Source: Prorocentrum cordatum (taxonomy: Eukaryota; Sar; Dinophyceae; Prorocentrales; Prorocentraceae). Taken from it: DNA of 64,000 bases. Position 1 is the first letter of the stretch. Each line of letters starts with the position of its first letter. The notes under the pieces are model-generated. The model was not told the origin of the DNA and searched no databases. It worked only from the letters and a program-made list of their open reading frames with translations. The position numbers and the translations under genes are program-made. The DNA lies in contig CAUYUJ010021683.1 of NCBI GenBank assembly GCA_963575745.1, positions 71,331 to 135,330 on the forward strand. The letters run 5' to 3'. Of the stretch, positions 50,649 to 59,698 are shown piece by piece.

Positions 50649-50692
50649 TTGTATACATATATACGTATATATATATATATATGTATATATGG
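50649..50692. repeat. (TA)n tract
   Basis: TATACATATATACG then TATATATATATATATGTATA. Confidence 0.85.
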
Positions 50693-50770
50693 TCCAGGGC
50701 TTGGGCCCCCCCCCCAATGCTGATGCCATTGGGCCCCCCCCCCGCGCGATGGTCCCCCCCGCCCCCCCCT

Positions 50771-50925
50771 GTGGGCGTGGCGTGGTGCTGCGCTGCGGTG
50801 CCCCCCCCCCCCCCTGTGGATGTGGTGTGGTGCTGTGGCGTTTCAGAGGTGGGCGTGGCGTGGTGCTGCGCTGCGGTGCCCCCCTCCCCCCCCTGTGGAT
50901 GTGGTGTGGTGCTTGGTGGTTCAGA
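50771..50925. repeat. Tandem ~75-90-bp repeat with C runs
   Basis: GTGGGCGTGGCGTGGTGCTG, CGCTGCGGTGCCCCC and TGTGGATGTGGTGTGGTGCT occur twice (50771 and 50849). Preceded by several runs of 7-9 C. Confidence 0.85.
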
Positions 50926-50965
50926 GGTCGTCGTCGTCGTCGTCGTCGTCCTCGTCGTCGTCGTC

Positions 50966-51023
<58 letters not shown>

Positions 51024-51065
51024 TCGTCGTCGTCGCCGCCGCCGACGGCGTCGTCGCCGCCGCAG

Positions 51066-51159
<94 letters not shown>

Positions 51160-51170
51160 TCGCCGTCGTC

Positions 51171-51208
<38 letters not shown>

Positions 51209-51235
51209 TTTCGTCGTCGTCGTCGTCGTCTCTAG
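50926..51235. repeat. (CGT)n array with (CGC) variants
   Basis: About 300 bp of CGTCGT, with (GCCGTC)n at 51112-51160 and sporadic CCT. Frames are poly-Val, poly-Arg, poly-Ser or poly-Asp. Confidence 0.96.
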
Positions 51236-51261
51236 GACCATACCATCTGGGGGGGGGGGGC

Positions 51262-51526
51262 CCGAGAAATACATACATACATACATACATACATACACCC
51301 ATATCCATTTACGCATACGTTTACGTGTACATATACATATAACTAAACATGTGCACATGCGTGCACATGCACATGTGCATGCACATGTCCATGTGCATGC
51401 ACATATACATGTACAAAATACATATACACATATGTATATATATATATATATTAATGTGTATACATACACAAATATAGGTGCGTATGTGAATACAATGTGA
51501 TATGTTACTATTTTTATGTATGCATA

Positions 51527-51557
<31 letters not shown>

Positions 51558-51570
51558 CGATAGATAAAGA
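51262..51570. repeat. CATA, TGCACA and AT dinucleotide tracts with AT palindrome
   Basis: (CATA)n at 51268-51297, ACATGTGCATGCACATGTCC-type self-complementary units at 51347-51415, (TA)n at 51432-51450, and a palindromic CGATATAT...ATATATCG at about 51529-51561. Confidence 0.9.
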
Positions 51571-51574
51571 GAGA

Positions 51575-51660
51575 GAAAAAGAGATTCTGGGCCACCGGCG
51601 GCGCCCAACCTGGAACGCCCGCGGCGGTGTCGCTGCAGCGTCGGCACGGCGCGAAGCAGC
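51575..51660. mobile_element. Family L right-arm fragment
   Basis: GATTCTGGGCCACCGGCGGC, GCCCAACCTGGAACGCCCGC and GTCGCTGCAGCGTCGGCACG. Confidence 0.6.
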
Positions 51661-51901
51661 CACGGCACGCGTTTGCGGACCTGTGCCGCGCGGGCGCCAG
51701 ACCCACGCATCGGGCAAGGGGCCCCCCCGAAACGTGGGGCCGGCGCCGCCTGACTTTTTCGGCGGCGAGCCTCGGGGAGGAGTGAGAAGGGGCGGGTCGT
51801 CTCTTGGAAGCTGGGCGAGGGCTGGCGAATCCGTGGCTGCCCAAGCGGCCTTCCCGGAGGAAAAAAAACACGTTCCCGGAATCAAGCGAATTGCGCGCCG
51901 G
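51661..51901. other. Unassigned GC-rich sequence
   Basis: Nothing recognised. Confidence 0.3.
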
Positions 51902-52089
51902 GGGCGCGCAAACATGGATTAGCGATCCTTGGACTTGGCGCGCGGTCGCCAAATCTATGGCTCAGGGGAAGCGCCCTCCTCAAAATGCGGCCGGTGCCGC
52001 CTCGCTCGGCGGCGGAGATCCGCGATTTCCCGAGGAAACGGGACCCGTCGCAAATCCACGCCTCCTTGATCCATGTTTGCGATCGCCTG
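51902..52089. mobile_element. Family F element, copy 4
   Basis: GGCGCGCAAACATGGATTAG...GATCCATGTTTGCGATCGCC, with TTGGCGCGCGGTCGCCAAAT and CGGCGGCGGAGATCCGCG. Confidence 0.83.
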
Positions 52090-52560
52090 AAAATGAGAAG
52101 GGGCGGGTTTTCTCAGAAGGTTCGCAAGTGCCCCGGCCTTCTGAGAAGACTTCCCCGGAGACACAGGAACCCTTTCGGAAGACGCGAGGGCTCCTGAGAA
52201 AGCCCGCCGCCTTGTGGAAAGCCCTTCTCTTTCTCACTTCCCCCCCTCGGCCGCCGCCGAGATTTGGCGACGAAACGCGTCAATCCATGTGCCTCCATCC
52301 ATGTCTGCGCTTCTTGGGCCTGTGCAGGCCCAAGAAGCGACGTGACACCAGCCGCCGTCTGCCACCGCTCCTCCTCCTCATCCTCCTCGTCTTCCTCGGC
52401 GCCGTTCGACGGGGGAACTGAGAAGGAGATGGCCGTATCAGAACGCGGAGGGACTTCTCCGAAACCTTCGGGTCTTCTAAAAGGATTTCTGTGCCTTCGG
52501 GTGAATCTCAGACAGCTCCTCAGGAGGCCGCGGGACTGCCGAGCCTCCTGAGATGGCCCG
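52090..52560. repeat. CCTTCTGAGAAG motif region (family W)
   Basis: TTCTGAGAAG, CTCAGAAGG and CCTGAGAAAG variants recur to about 52230, and again at 52430-52555 with short TCC runs between. Similar to 5430-5735. Confidence 0.5.
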
Positions 52561-52574
52561 CTCTTCTCACCTCC

Positions 52575-52729
52575 TTACGGCATGTCCCCCTACAGGCGGA
52601 TTTCGGACGAAATATTCCAAATACTAAACCAAATACCCGAACATTCTCATGGAAAACTCAAATCGTCCCCAGACGACTTTCTTACTAATTTTGAAGATTC
52701 CCCCCTGGAGAGGGACGGGCCCGACTTAA
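52575..52729. mobile_element. Family A element, copy 16 (terminus with small deletion)
   Basis: TTACGGCATGTCCCCCTAC (about 5 bp of GGTCGGGC missing) to GGGACGGGCCCGACTTAA. Flanks CACCTCC and CACTTCC are similar but offset by one. Confidence 0.78.
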
Positions 52730-52869
52730 CACTTCCCCCCCAGGACTCGCCGCCGATTATCTTCCCTTCTGGGCGCGAAACTGCTGGAAGGACGGGAGGC
52801 GGGGGGTGGGTGGGCGAGCAGCGACCGGCAGCAAGCATATGCCCGCGCCCTCCTCCTCGTGCTCCCTCC

Positions 52870-53038
52870 TGACTACCTACCAGACCACCCCAACCTTACC
52901 CGAAGACCCGAATTTCGGATTAGGGGGGGTACGGCTTCATATGTGTTGTTGTCGGCGTTCCCCGACCCCCCTCCCCACTGGAAATGGAGGGCAAATAGGA
53001 GCCTTCGGGTTGGGTTGGGGTGGTTTAGTAGGCGGTGA
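52870..53038. mobile_element. Family B element, copy 6
   Basis: 169 bp, TGACTACCTACCAGACCACC to GGTGGTTTAGTAGGCGGTGA. Perfect 5-bp duplication CCTCC (52865-52869, 53039-53043). Confidence 0.9.
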
Positions 53039-53088
53039 CCTCCTGCTTCCCCCGTCTCTCCTGCCCCGGAGCTTCCCAGTGAACTCTG

Positions 53089-53256
53089 CATGGTGGACAA
53101 ACCTCCCTTTAGCAAACCACCCTTTAGTGAAAACAGCCTAGGACCAAACCTGACGGACCTCGACCCTCAAAATGACGGCCGCGACGCCCTCTCGCGAACC
53201 GAAAGCGGCCAATTCGCTCATCGACGCGTCAGGGTAGGAGGTCTACCAACCTCCGA
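53089..53256. mobile_element. Family C element, copy 5
   Basis: CATGGTGGACAAACCTCCC to GGTCTACCAACCTCCGA. The first bases of the left end are altered and no duplication is evident. Confidence 0.78.
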
Positions 53257-53756
53257 AGGAAAGGGTACAGTCAAAACCTATCCTAAGGACGCGAGGTAAG
53301 GAGTCGAATCTGGACATCCTTGGACGTCAAATTTGGGTGGGGATGGGCCAGTCGGCAGGGAAGCAGAGGAGCCCTTGCTGAGGCCCTGCGTCCTTACTAT
53401 GAAATTTTGACTGTAGCGGCATGGACACCACTTCCTAAAACAGGGCTAGGATCGGGATAAATCGCTCCAAAGCGTTCCGCAGCGCTCTCGGAGCGTTCCG
53501 GAACGCTCTGGAGCGGCTGCGGCGCCCAATACATCCTCCAAACCCGCTGACTCTCAGAGATTTCGAGTTATCCCGATCCGATTTTGTCCCGATCTTCGCG
53601 TCGTTTTACTTCCCTCCTCCGAGGAAAGGGGCCGCAGGAGGGGGGCCGGCCCAGGGAGGGGGGAATCCCCGCCTGCGGTCATAGATGCATCGCCGGGCCC
53701 CCGATCGGCGACGCACTCGGGGGTCGATCGGCACCTCCTCCCCCTTTGGGCTGGTC
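53257..53756. other. Mostly unassigned; GAGCGTTCC palindromes and a D/E-like fragment
   Basis: GGAGCGTTCCGGAACGCTC lies at 53498-53516. ATGCATCGCCGGGCCCCCGA and GGGGGTCGATCGGC near 53685-53730 resemble family D. No gene. Confidence 0.4.
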
Positions 53757-53915
53757 TTAGGTCGGGCCTGTGCCCGTACAGGGGGATTTTGGGCGAAAAG
53801 TTAAGAATACTACAGAAAGGTGCACCCAAAATGCCAGAAAGTTGTAAAAAATAGCCCCCATACATTTTTTAAAACTATTTTTGAATATCCCTCCTGTAGA
53901 GGGACCCGGCCAACG
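53757..53915. mobile_element. Family A element, copy 17 (right end damaged)
   Basis: TTAGGTCGGGCCTGTGCCCG and CTCCTGTAGAGGGACCCGGC. The last ~10 bp diverge. Confidence 0.75.
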
Positions 53916-53997
53916 AAAGTTGCGAAACATGGACTGGGGAGGCAAGGATGCAAGGGTACCCTTGGAAAGGTTGCCCATCCCCACTATGCGGGTTGAG

Positions 53998-54100
53998 CAA
54001 TACCCCCCGAATCCTCAAAACAAATAATCAAAAATCGTCCCCATACTATTTGTTGACTATTTGGGAATATCCCTCCTGTAGAGGGACAGGCCCGACTTAA
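53998..54100. mobile_element. Family A element, copy 18 (left-truncated)
   Basis: Interior AAATAATCAAAAATCGTCCC and right end GGGACAGGCCCGACTTAA. The left terminus is absent, where an X-like fragment (53935-53995) ends. Confidence 0.75.
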
Positions 54101-54212
54101 CCGTAACCAAAGAGAACGCCCGAAGGCCTCGAGACCTCGAGACCTCAGCCTATCGCCTGCACCCCTCGGCCAATCCCTTTCCGTCGTGGCCCCTGGCCGC
54201 CTGGGCCAAGGC

Positions 54213-54371
54213 CTAAATCGGGCCTGTCTTCCTACAGGGGGACTTCGGACGAACAATAAAAAATAGTCCAAAAATGCCCCCAAATGGTCAAACATTGCTC
54301 GAAAAATAGTCCCCAGACTATGTTCTTACTATTTTGATTTTTCCTCCAGTAGAGGGACAAGCCCGACTTAA
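54213..54371. mobile_element. Family A element, copy 19, perfect duplication
   Basis: CTAAATCGGGCCTGTCTTCC to GGGACAAGCCCGACTTAA. GCCAAGGC at 54205-54212 and 54372-54379. Confidence 0.92.
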
Positions 54372-54579
54372 GCCAAGGCCCGACAGGGCAACCACACATG
54401 AGCCCCATGGGGGAACCAACAGAAGGTACCGACACCGCCACTCCCCAGACCTCTCCTTGGGTGCGTTCTGGCCAAAATCTCGAGGCGAATCCAGCGGCAG
54501 CGACGAGGGCCTCCTGGGAGGCCCCCGACAGGGGAAAGCGAGGAAGGGCAGCGGTAGCGGCAACTGTTCCTCCTCCGAA

Positions 54580-54822
54580 TCTACATCTGCAAATCGGACT
54601 TCTGAATCGCCAGCTAGGGGTTGGGTCGGGCATGTCCCCCTACAGGCGAATTTTGGGTGAAAAATGAAAATAATCAAAACATAACAGAAAATTGGCATAA
54701 GTAGTCAAAAAATCGTCCCCAACTTATTGTTTAAATATTTTGAAGATTCCCCCTGTAGACGGACAGGCCCGACTTAACCCTACACATCTGCAAGTCGGAC
54801 GTCCGAATCGCCAGCTGGGATT
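54580..54822. repeat. ~35-bp direct repeats flanking A20
   Basis: ACATCTGCAARTCGGACKTC followed by YGAATCGCCAGCT lies on both sides (about 54583-54615 and 54783-54815). Confidence 0.85.
54621..54777. mobile_element. Family A element, copy 20
   Basis: TTGGGTCGGGCATGTCCCCC to CGGACAGGCCCGACTTAA. No 8-bp duplication, but enclosed by the longer direct repeats. Confidence 0.83.
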
Positions 54823-54989
54823 GAAAAACTCGAAGGACGTCTGCAGCCAGCTGAACCCCAGCGGGGGTGTCCAACACTCCAGCCTGGGGAGGGGGGAGAC
54901 AAAAGCACCGCGCCCGCTGCTCCTCGGGCCTCTCCCGGGGCGCGTCCGGACCAGGACCCCGCGGCAAATGCAGCCGTGGCGGCGAGGGC

Positions 54990-55720
54990 ACTCGACGGAG
55001 GGGCAGCGGCATCGGTATCATCCCGGAGATGCGACGGCACGAACATAACAATATCGCGAACAAAAATCACGACCGGAGCCGGTCCTCCTCGGGACCTCCT
55101 CCCCAGGTGGGGTGGAGTCCCAGGGGGGCGAGGGGAGTCAGATACGCATCCGTCCCTGGGGGTCCTCCTCCCCCTCCCCTCCCCTCTCCCACGCCGGTCC
55201 TCCTCTGGTGCTCCTCCCCAGGGGGGGTCCCAGGGGGGAGCCCTTTTCCTCCTCCTTAGGCCTTCACAGCATAACAGCATCGCGAACAAGAATCACGGCC
55301 GGAGCTCCCTGGTCAACGGGGCTCTGGGGAATAGACACAAATCCCAGGATTCCCCATAGTTTCTCACATTTCCTGGGACTTCGTATTCCCCCCTCACCTC
55401 CCATATGTTCCCATATTTTCCTTGGAGCCGACGATCACTTGTGTCTGTGTGAGTTGCTCCCTCCTGACTGGACCACATGGTTCTGCTGCATTTTCCAAGC
55501 CCAGGGGGGAGCCCTTTGCCTCCTCCTTAGGCCATCACTGTGTAACAACACCGGGAGCAAAAATCACGACTGCAGCCGCCTGGTCCAAACGGTTATGCTG
55601 CATTTTCCGAGCCTAGGGGGGAGCCCTTTCCCTCCTCCTTAGGCCTTCACAGTATAACATCGCGAGCAAAAATCACGACTGCAGCCGCCTGGACCGAATG
55701 GTTATGCTGAAGGGGCCCTG
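54990..55720. repeat. Tandem region of AATCACGACNGNAGC-type units
   Basis: GCGARCAARAATCACGRCYG, GGGGGGAGCCCTTTNCCTCC, TCCTTAGGCCTTCACAG and GGTTATGCTGCATTTTCC recur in the same order near 55040, 55255, 55500 and 55610. Confidence 0.8.
55330..55480. mobile_element. Family V element, copy 2
   Basis: AATCCCAGGATTCCCCATAG, CTCCCATATGTTCCCATATT, TGTGTCTGTGTGAG and CTCCCTCCTGACT as in V at 27.3 kb. Confidence 0.65.
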
Positions 55721-56160
55721 GGACACGCAAATAAGTACACACAAATAACAGGATTCCCCATATTTTCCCATATGTTCAAGGTCTTTGTCTCCCCCACCCC
55801 TTCTCGCATAGTTTCCCATATTTTCCTGGGAAAGGGCGTTAATTGTGTCTGAGTGTTTTTGTTCCCTCCTGGAGCTCTTCGGCACCGCCTGTACCCCGCA
55901 CCCTCCGGCCGCCTGAGGCCCCGCCCGCCCGCGCCCTGTCTCCCGAATTAGTGCTTCGCGAGCCCCGCCTAGCTCTTAAACGGAAGAGGCCCGCTCTCGA
56001 CCCGCCGACAAGAAAAAACCATGTCTTTCCCTCCTGCTTCCCATAGTTATTCTCCCCCCCGCTTCCCATATTTTCTCCCCCCCGCTTCCTATATTTTCCC
56101 ATATCTTCCTGGGAGGAGGCGATGAATTGTGCCTGTGCGTTTTTCCCTCCTGGTATGCTG
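55706..56160. mobile_element. Two partial family V copies (55706-55874, 56010-56160)
   Basis: The first starts TGAAGGGGCCCTGGGACACG after GGTTATGC. The second ends TTTTTCCCTCCTG before GTATGCTGCATTTCCC. In an intact tandem unit nearby the flanks read GGTTATGCTGCATTTTCC, so TATGC may be the original 5-bp duplication, with sequence gained between two V copies. Confidence 0.65.
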
Positions 56161-56294
56161 CATTTCCCGAGCCAGATCGGCCCGTGGTGGCCTCGGGGGC
56201 CCTCTGCCGGGCTGGGGCGCCCAGTGCGAAAGAGGCACCGCGACGCCTGGCATTTCGGGGGCCTTTCCATCATCACGCGAACCCCTGGGCGAAC

Positions 56295-56595
56295 CTTCCT
56301 CCTCCTCCTCCTCCTCCTCCTCCTCCTCCTCTGCCTCCTCCTCCTCCTCCGCCTGCTCCTCCCCCTCCTCCTCCTCCTCCTCCTCCTCCTTCTCCTCCTC
56401 CTCCGCCGGCTCCTCCTCCTCCTCCTCCTCCTCCTCCGCCTCCTCCTCCTCCTCCTCCTGCTCCGCCTGCTCCTCCCCCTCTGCCTCCTCCTCCTCCTCC
56501 GCCTCCGCCTCCGCCTCCTCCTCCTCATCCGCCTCCGCCTCCTCCTCATGCTCCTCCGCATCCGCCTCCTCCTCCTCCTTCTTCTCCTCCTGCAG
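56295..56595. repeat. (TCC)n array with (GCC) variants
   Basis: About 300 bp of CTCCTC with regular CTGC, CCGC and CGCC substitutions. Confidence 0.95.
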
Positions 56596-56894
56596 GTCAG
56601 ACGTCTCATCAAGCCAGCTGGGGTTAAGCAGTTGCAGGACGTCTGCAGTCAGGTCAACCCCTGCAGGGGTGCCGGATACCCCAGCTTCAACTGCACTCTC
56701 AGGGGTAGGGGTCGTAAATGGACGCAGACAAGCTGGGAGGGACTCGATGTATACACCACACCGCTCGGTCGGCCGAAACTTTTAGGCGTATAGACGTATA
56801 GACGCCCCAGCTGCCTGAAATATGGGACGCTTGAGCGTCCATGCACCGAGATCCTTCGTCGAGCTGCTTTGCTCCCTGGTCGGCAACACGACGT

Positions 56895-57115
56895 GGCGTA
56901 CACATTGAGCCCCTCCCAGATGGTGCCCGAGCGGATGGGGTCGCAGGATCGCGCCACATCGCCGATGCAGCGCCAATTCATCGGCGATGCATCGGCGACG
57001 TCGGCGTTGCATCGGCGCCGTCGGCGTAGAGAAAGTCGGACTCCGCATCCAGCCGCATCGCCGATGCATCGGCGATGCGGCGCGATCCTCCGACTCCATC
57101 TGGGAAGCCTGTATG
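56895..57115. mobile_element. Family E element, copy 4
   Basis: CAGATGGTGCCCGAGCGGAT...ATCGCCGATGCAGCGCCAAT, CATCGGCGACGTCGGCGTTG...CGATGCGGCGCGATCCTCC, GACTCCATCTG. Confidence 0.75.
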
Positions 57116-57295
57116 TATACATTTTCGGGGCGGCCGGACTCTAAATTGATGAGACACGAGAAATTCGTTTAGGAGGGAGATGAGGCCAAATCCGCTCAAA
57201 ATCAGTCCACGGACCCCTACCGGTGTTCATCTGGTGCAATCTGTCACCCCGGAACCGTTTTTGACGGTCTTGGGGCACGAAACCGGCACCCAGAA
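57116..57295. other. Unassigned sequence
   Basis: Nothing recognised. Confidence 0.3.
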
Positions 57296-57406
57296 TTAGG
57301 TCGGGCCTGTCCCCCTACAGGCCGATTATTTAGGGCAGCATATTTTTAAACATTAAAAGGAAAACATATTTGAGCATTCCACCTGTAGAGGGACAGGCCG
57401 ACGTAA
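57296..57406. mobile_element. Family A element, copy 21 (short)
   Basis: 111 bp, TTAGGTCGGGCCTGTCCCCC to AGGGACAGGCCGACGTAA. Flanks ACCCAGAA (57288-57295) and ACCCAGAG (57407-57414) match at 7 of 8. Confidence 0.88.
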
Positions 57407-57489
57407 ACCCAGAGGCCGAAACAGACAAACAACTACCTCGAACCCAGCGCTGCGAACCTGGACCCCCTTCCTGCTGGCAGGACCCTAGA

Positions 57490-57640
57490 GGTCAAACAAT
57501 CGACCCCGATAATGACCACCCCAAGTCGTTTAGTAAACGCGCCCAACGAAGGAATCGAGCACGGCAGGGCTGCCCAGTAAACGCCCAGGGCCGTTCAGCG
57601 AACGCCAATTGTCGGGTCCGGGTGGGTCCCCCTCCTCTGA
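57490..57640. mobile_element. Family M element, copy 4
   Basis: GAGGTCAAACAATCGACCCC...AAGTCGTTTAGTAAACGCGC...GCCCAGTAAACGCCCAGGGC...CCAATTGTCGGGTCCGGGTG. Confidence 0.73.
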
Positions 57641-57950
57641 GAACCAGTGCGGGGCCACCTCGGACCCCAAGCTGGCTCCACTATACGTCGAGCCCCCCCC
57701 GACCACAGCGCCGAGTGGACCCGCTGGGGCACGCTTCGCGCGTGGCCGCAGGTTGGGCGTCGCTGAGTGGGGGGCGATGCATTGGGGGGAAGCACGTCCT
57801 TTTTCGGCGCCTCCGTGCCCCATCTTGAACCCCAAAAAGGGCCGCTCTGGGGGCCCACAAGGGCTCCTCTTCTCGCTGGCCTCCCCCTCCCCCCATTTAT
57901 CGCCTCCCCACTACGCGACGCACGAGCAGTTGAGCAAGAACCGGCCGTCC
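57641..57950. other. Unassigned sequence, partly D-like
   Basis: GGGCGTCGCTGAGTGGGGGG and CGATGCATTGGGGGGAAG near 57750-57790 resemble a D end. No gene. Confidence 0.35.
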
Positions 57951-57954
57951 CAGC

Positions 57955-58340
57955 ATTCCTATAGGCCTACCACGACATGTTCCTAGAACCCACACATGTT
58001 CTGAGGAAAAGAACAATGTTCTTAGAACGCCAGCCTGGCGTGATAAAACAAGACGGTCCCAACCAGAACCGTCCTAAGAACATGTTCGTGCAAACCACAA
58101 AAACAGGGGTCTTAGAACCTTCTGCGGTGGGCCTACCTCTCGGCGAGCCAGGACGCTTCGCCACCTCGCCATCGCTCGGACGTCCATTCCCTCTGTTTTT
58201 TTCGGTTTCGTGCGTGGCTTTTTCGCCAAATGATCAAGGATGCTCCTCCATGGCCCTCGCCGAAAAGGAAAAAATGCACACGTCCGAGCGATGCCAAGAT
58301 TATAGGCGAGCCAGGACGCTTCGCCACTGCTTGAGAGCAG
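57955..58340. mobile_element. Family Q element, copy 1, interrupted by P2
   Basis: CCTATAGGCCTACCACGACA, GTTCTTAGAACGCCAGCC, GAACATGTTCGTG and GCCACTGCTTGAGAGCAG blocks. It shares AGAACATGTTC/GTTCTAAGAAC-type palindromes and the end CGCCACTGCTTGAG with Q2. Confidence 0.7.
58168..58295. mobile_element. Family P element, copy 2, with 23-bp flanking repeats
   Basis: GCCATCGCTCGGACGTCC to GCACACGTCCGAGCGATGCC. GGCGAGCCAGGACGCTTCGC plus CAC occurs at 58142-58164 and 58305-58327; uninterrupted Q2 has one copy of the corresponding sequence. Confidence 0.85.
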
Positions 58341-58539
58341 CGCGTCCGGCGCGGTCCGCGCCTGCGCCAGTCCTCGCCCGGCGCGCGGCCGCGAGCCGCC
58401 GGGCGCGCCGGCGGCGGGCCCGCAGCGGGCTCGCGCGGGGCCTTGCGGGGGGGGGGGGGGGTGCTTGCGCGCGCGCGCGCCGCCCAGGAGAGGGCCAGGC
58501 AGGGCCCCACAGCTCCTCTTCGCGGGGAAACTCCTAGAG

Positions 58540-58704
58540 AGTCAGCTCGGGCCTGTCCCCCATACAGGAGGATTTTGGGCGAAAGATCGAAAATCCCGTA
58601 ACAAAAGACTCTCCAAAGTGCAACAAACTAGGAAAAAAATCGTCCCCATACTATTGTTTTACTATTTTGAATATCCCCCCTGTAGAGGGACAGGGCCGAC
58701 TGAA
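58540..58704. mobile_element. Family A element, copy 22, perfect duplication
   Basis: AGTCAGCTCGGGCCTGTCCC to GGGACAGGGCCGACTGAA. TCCTAGAG at 58532-58539 and 58705-58712. Confidence 0.9.
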
Positions 58705-58712
58705 TCCTAGAG

Positions 58713-59098
58713 GCCTCGCGCGGCAACTTCAGGCCCAATCTACGTCAGGCCCACGTCGGACAGGCGTCTCGTTCCCGCCGTCGGATTCACGTCGGAGGGA
58801 ACGTCGGGCTTCCGGTCCTGCGAAAGGGGTGCCCGCTCGCGCGCATCGCCCAGAAGGAGGGCCAGGCCGGGCGAGGCCCCACCTCCTCTCGTTCTATATT
58901 CCCCTGGCAGCACGCCTGTACCCCGAGCTGCCCTGCTTCTCTGCGACGGCGAGGTGCTTGCACACATAGTGGGCACAAAGAAGCCCCAAGATCTGTCGAC
59001 AACGCGGGCATCACTTGCGCGGGCTCGCCAAGCGGGCGACCTCGCGCCTGCGAGGCCCTCCGCAAGCTGGAAACAGCAGCAGCGTTGTCACCATGCAC
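58713..59098. other. Unassigned sequence
   Basis: No repeat partner or protein domain recognised. Confidence 0.3.
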
Positions 59099-59215
59099 AC
59101 GAAGAGGAGGAGGAGGAGGAGAAGGAGGAGGAGGAGGCGGAGGAGGAGGAGGAGGAAACAAGCCCTCCTCCTCCTCCTCCTTCTCCTTCTCCTTATCCTC
59201 CTCCTCCTTTCGTTG
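59099..59215. repeat. Facing (GGA)n and (TCC)n arrays
   Basis: (GGA)n at 59103-59156 and (TCC)n at 59163-59212, separated by about 6 nt, form a perfect-pairing hairpin. Confidence 0.92.
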
Positions 59216-59462
59216 GAGGGATTTCTGGCCATCTTCAGCCTCCTGAGGCTCTTGCCTGGACGCGGGGCCGTAATGAAAACTACTTGGGATAAAAAAACGT
59301 CGAGGGGAAGGGGTCTAGTCTTCCTGGAGTCCACGCCGCGAAAACACATCACGATGCCTCAGCCCTGGGACGGCTGGATCCGCCCCACGGGCCAGGGAGG
59401 AATGGAACGAAACTCATGGAACCCTTCGGCGACTGCAAAGGTTGAGCAGCGACCGATCGTCC

Positions 59463-59545
59463 TGGCATTCCTATAGTCCTACCACGAAATGCGCTTAGAA
59501 CCCAAAGATGTTCTAATTCGCCGGCCCAACGGGCCAGGGCGTGCT
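59463..59545. mobile_element. Family Q fragment
   Basis: CATTCCTATAGTCCTACCAC, GAAATGCGCTTAGAACCCAA and AGATGTTCTAAT, as in the left part of Q1. Confidence 0.6.
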
Positions 59546-59639
59546 AAGATCTCCGGTACCTGGTTAACAGTATTTCTAGTTCGCGCGCGCGGGGCGGCCC
59601 CTGGGGGTCCCCAGACGAAAAGTACCCCGACCAGGTCCC

Positions 59640-59698
59640 GGCCGGTCCCCGGCAAGGTCCCCGGCAAGGTCCCCGGCAAGGTCCCCGCAAGGTCGGGC
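59640..59698. repeat. 12-bp tandem repeat GGTCCCCGGCAA
   Basis: Four or so units of GGTCCCCGGCAA. Confidence 0.92.

Noticed and set aside
50501-51952. Long Val/Arg/Ser/Asp-rich frames on both strands
   Set aside because: CGT-repeat translations continuing into AT tracts.
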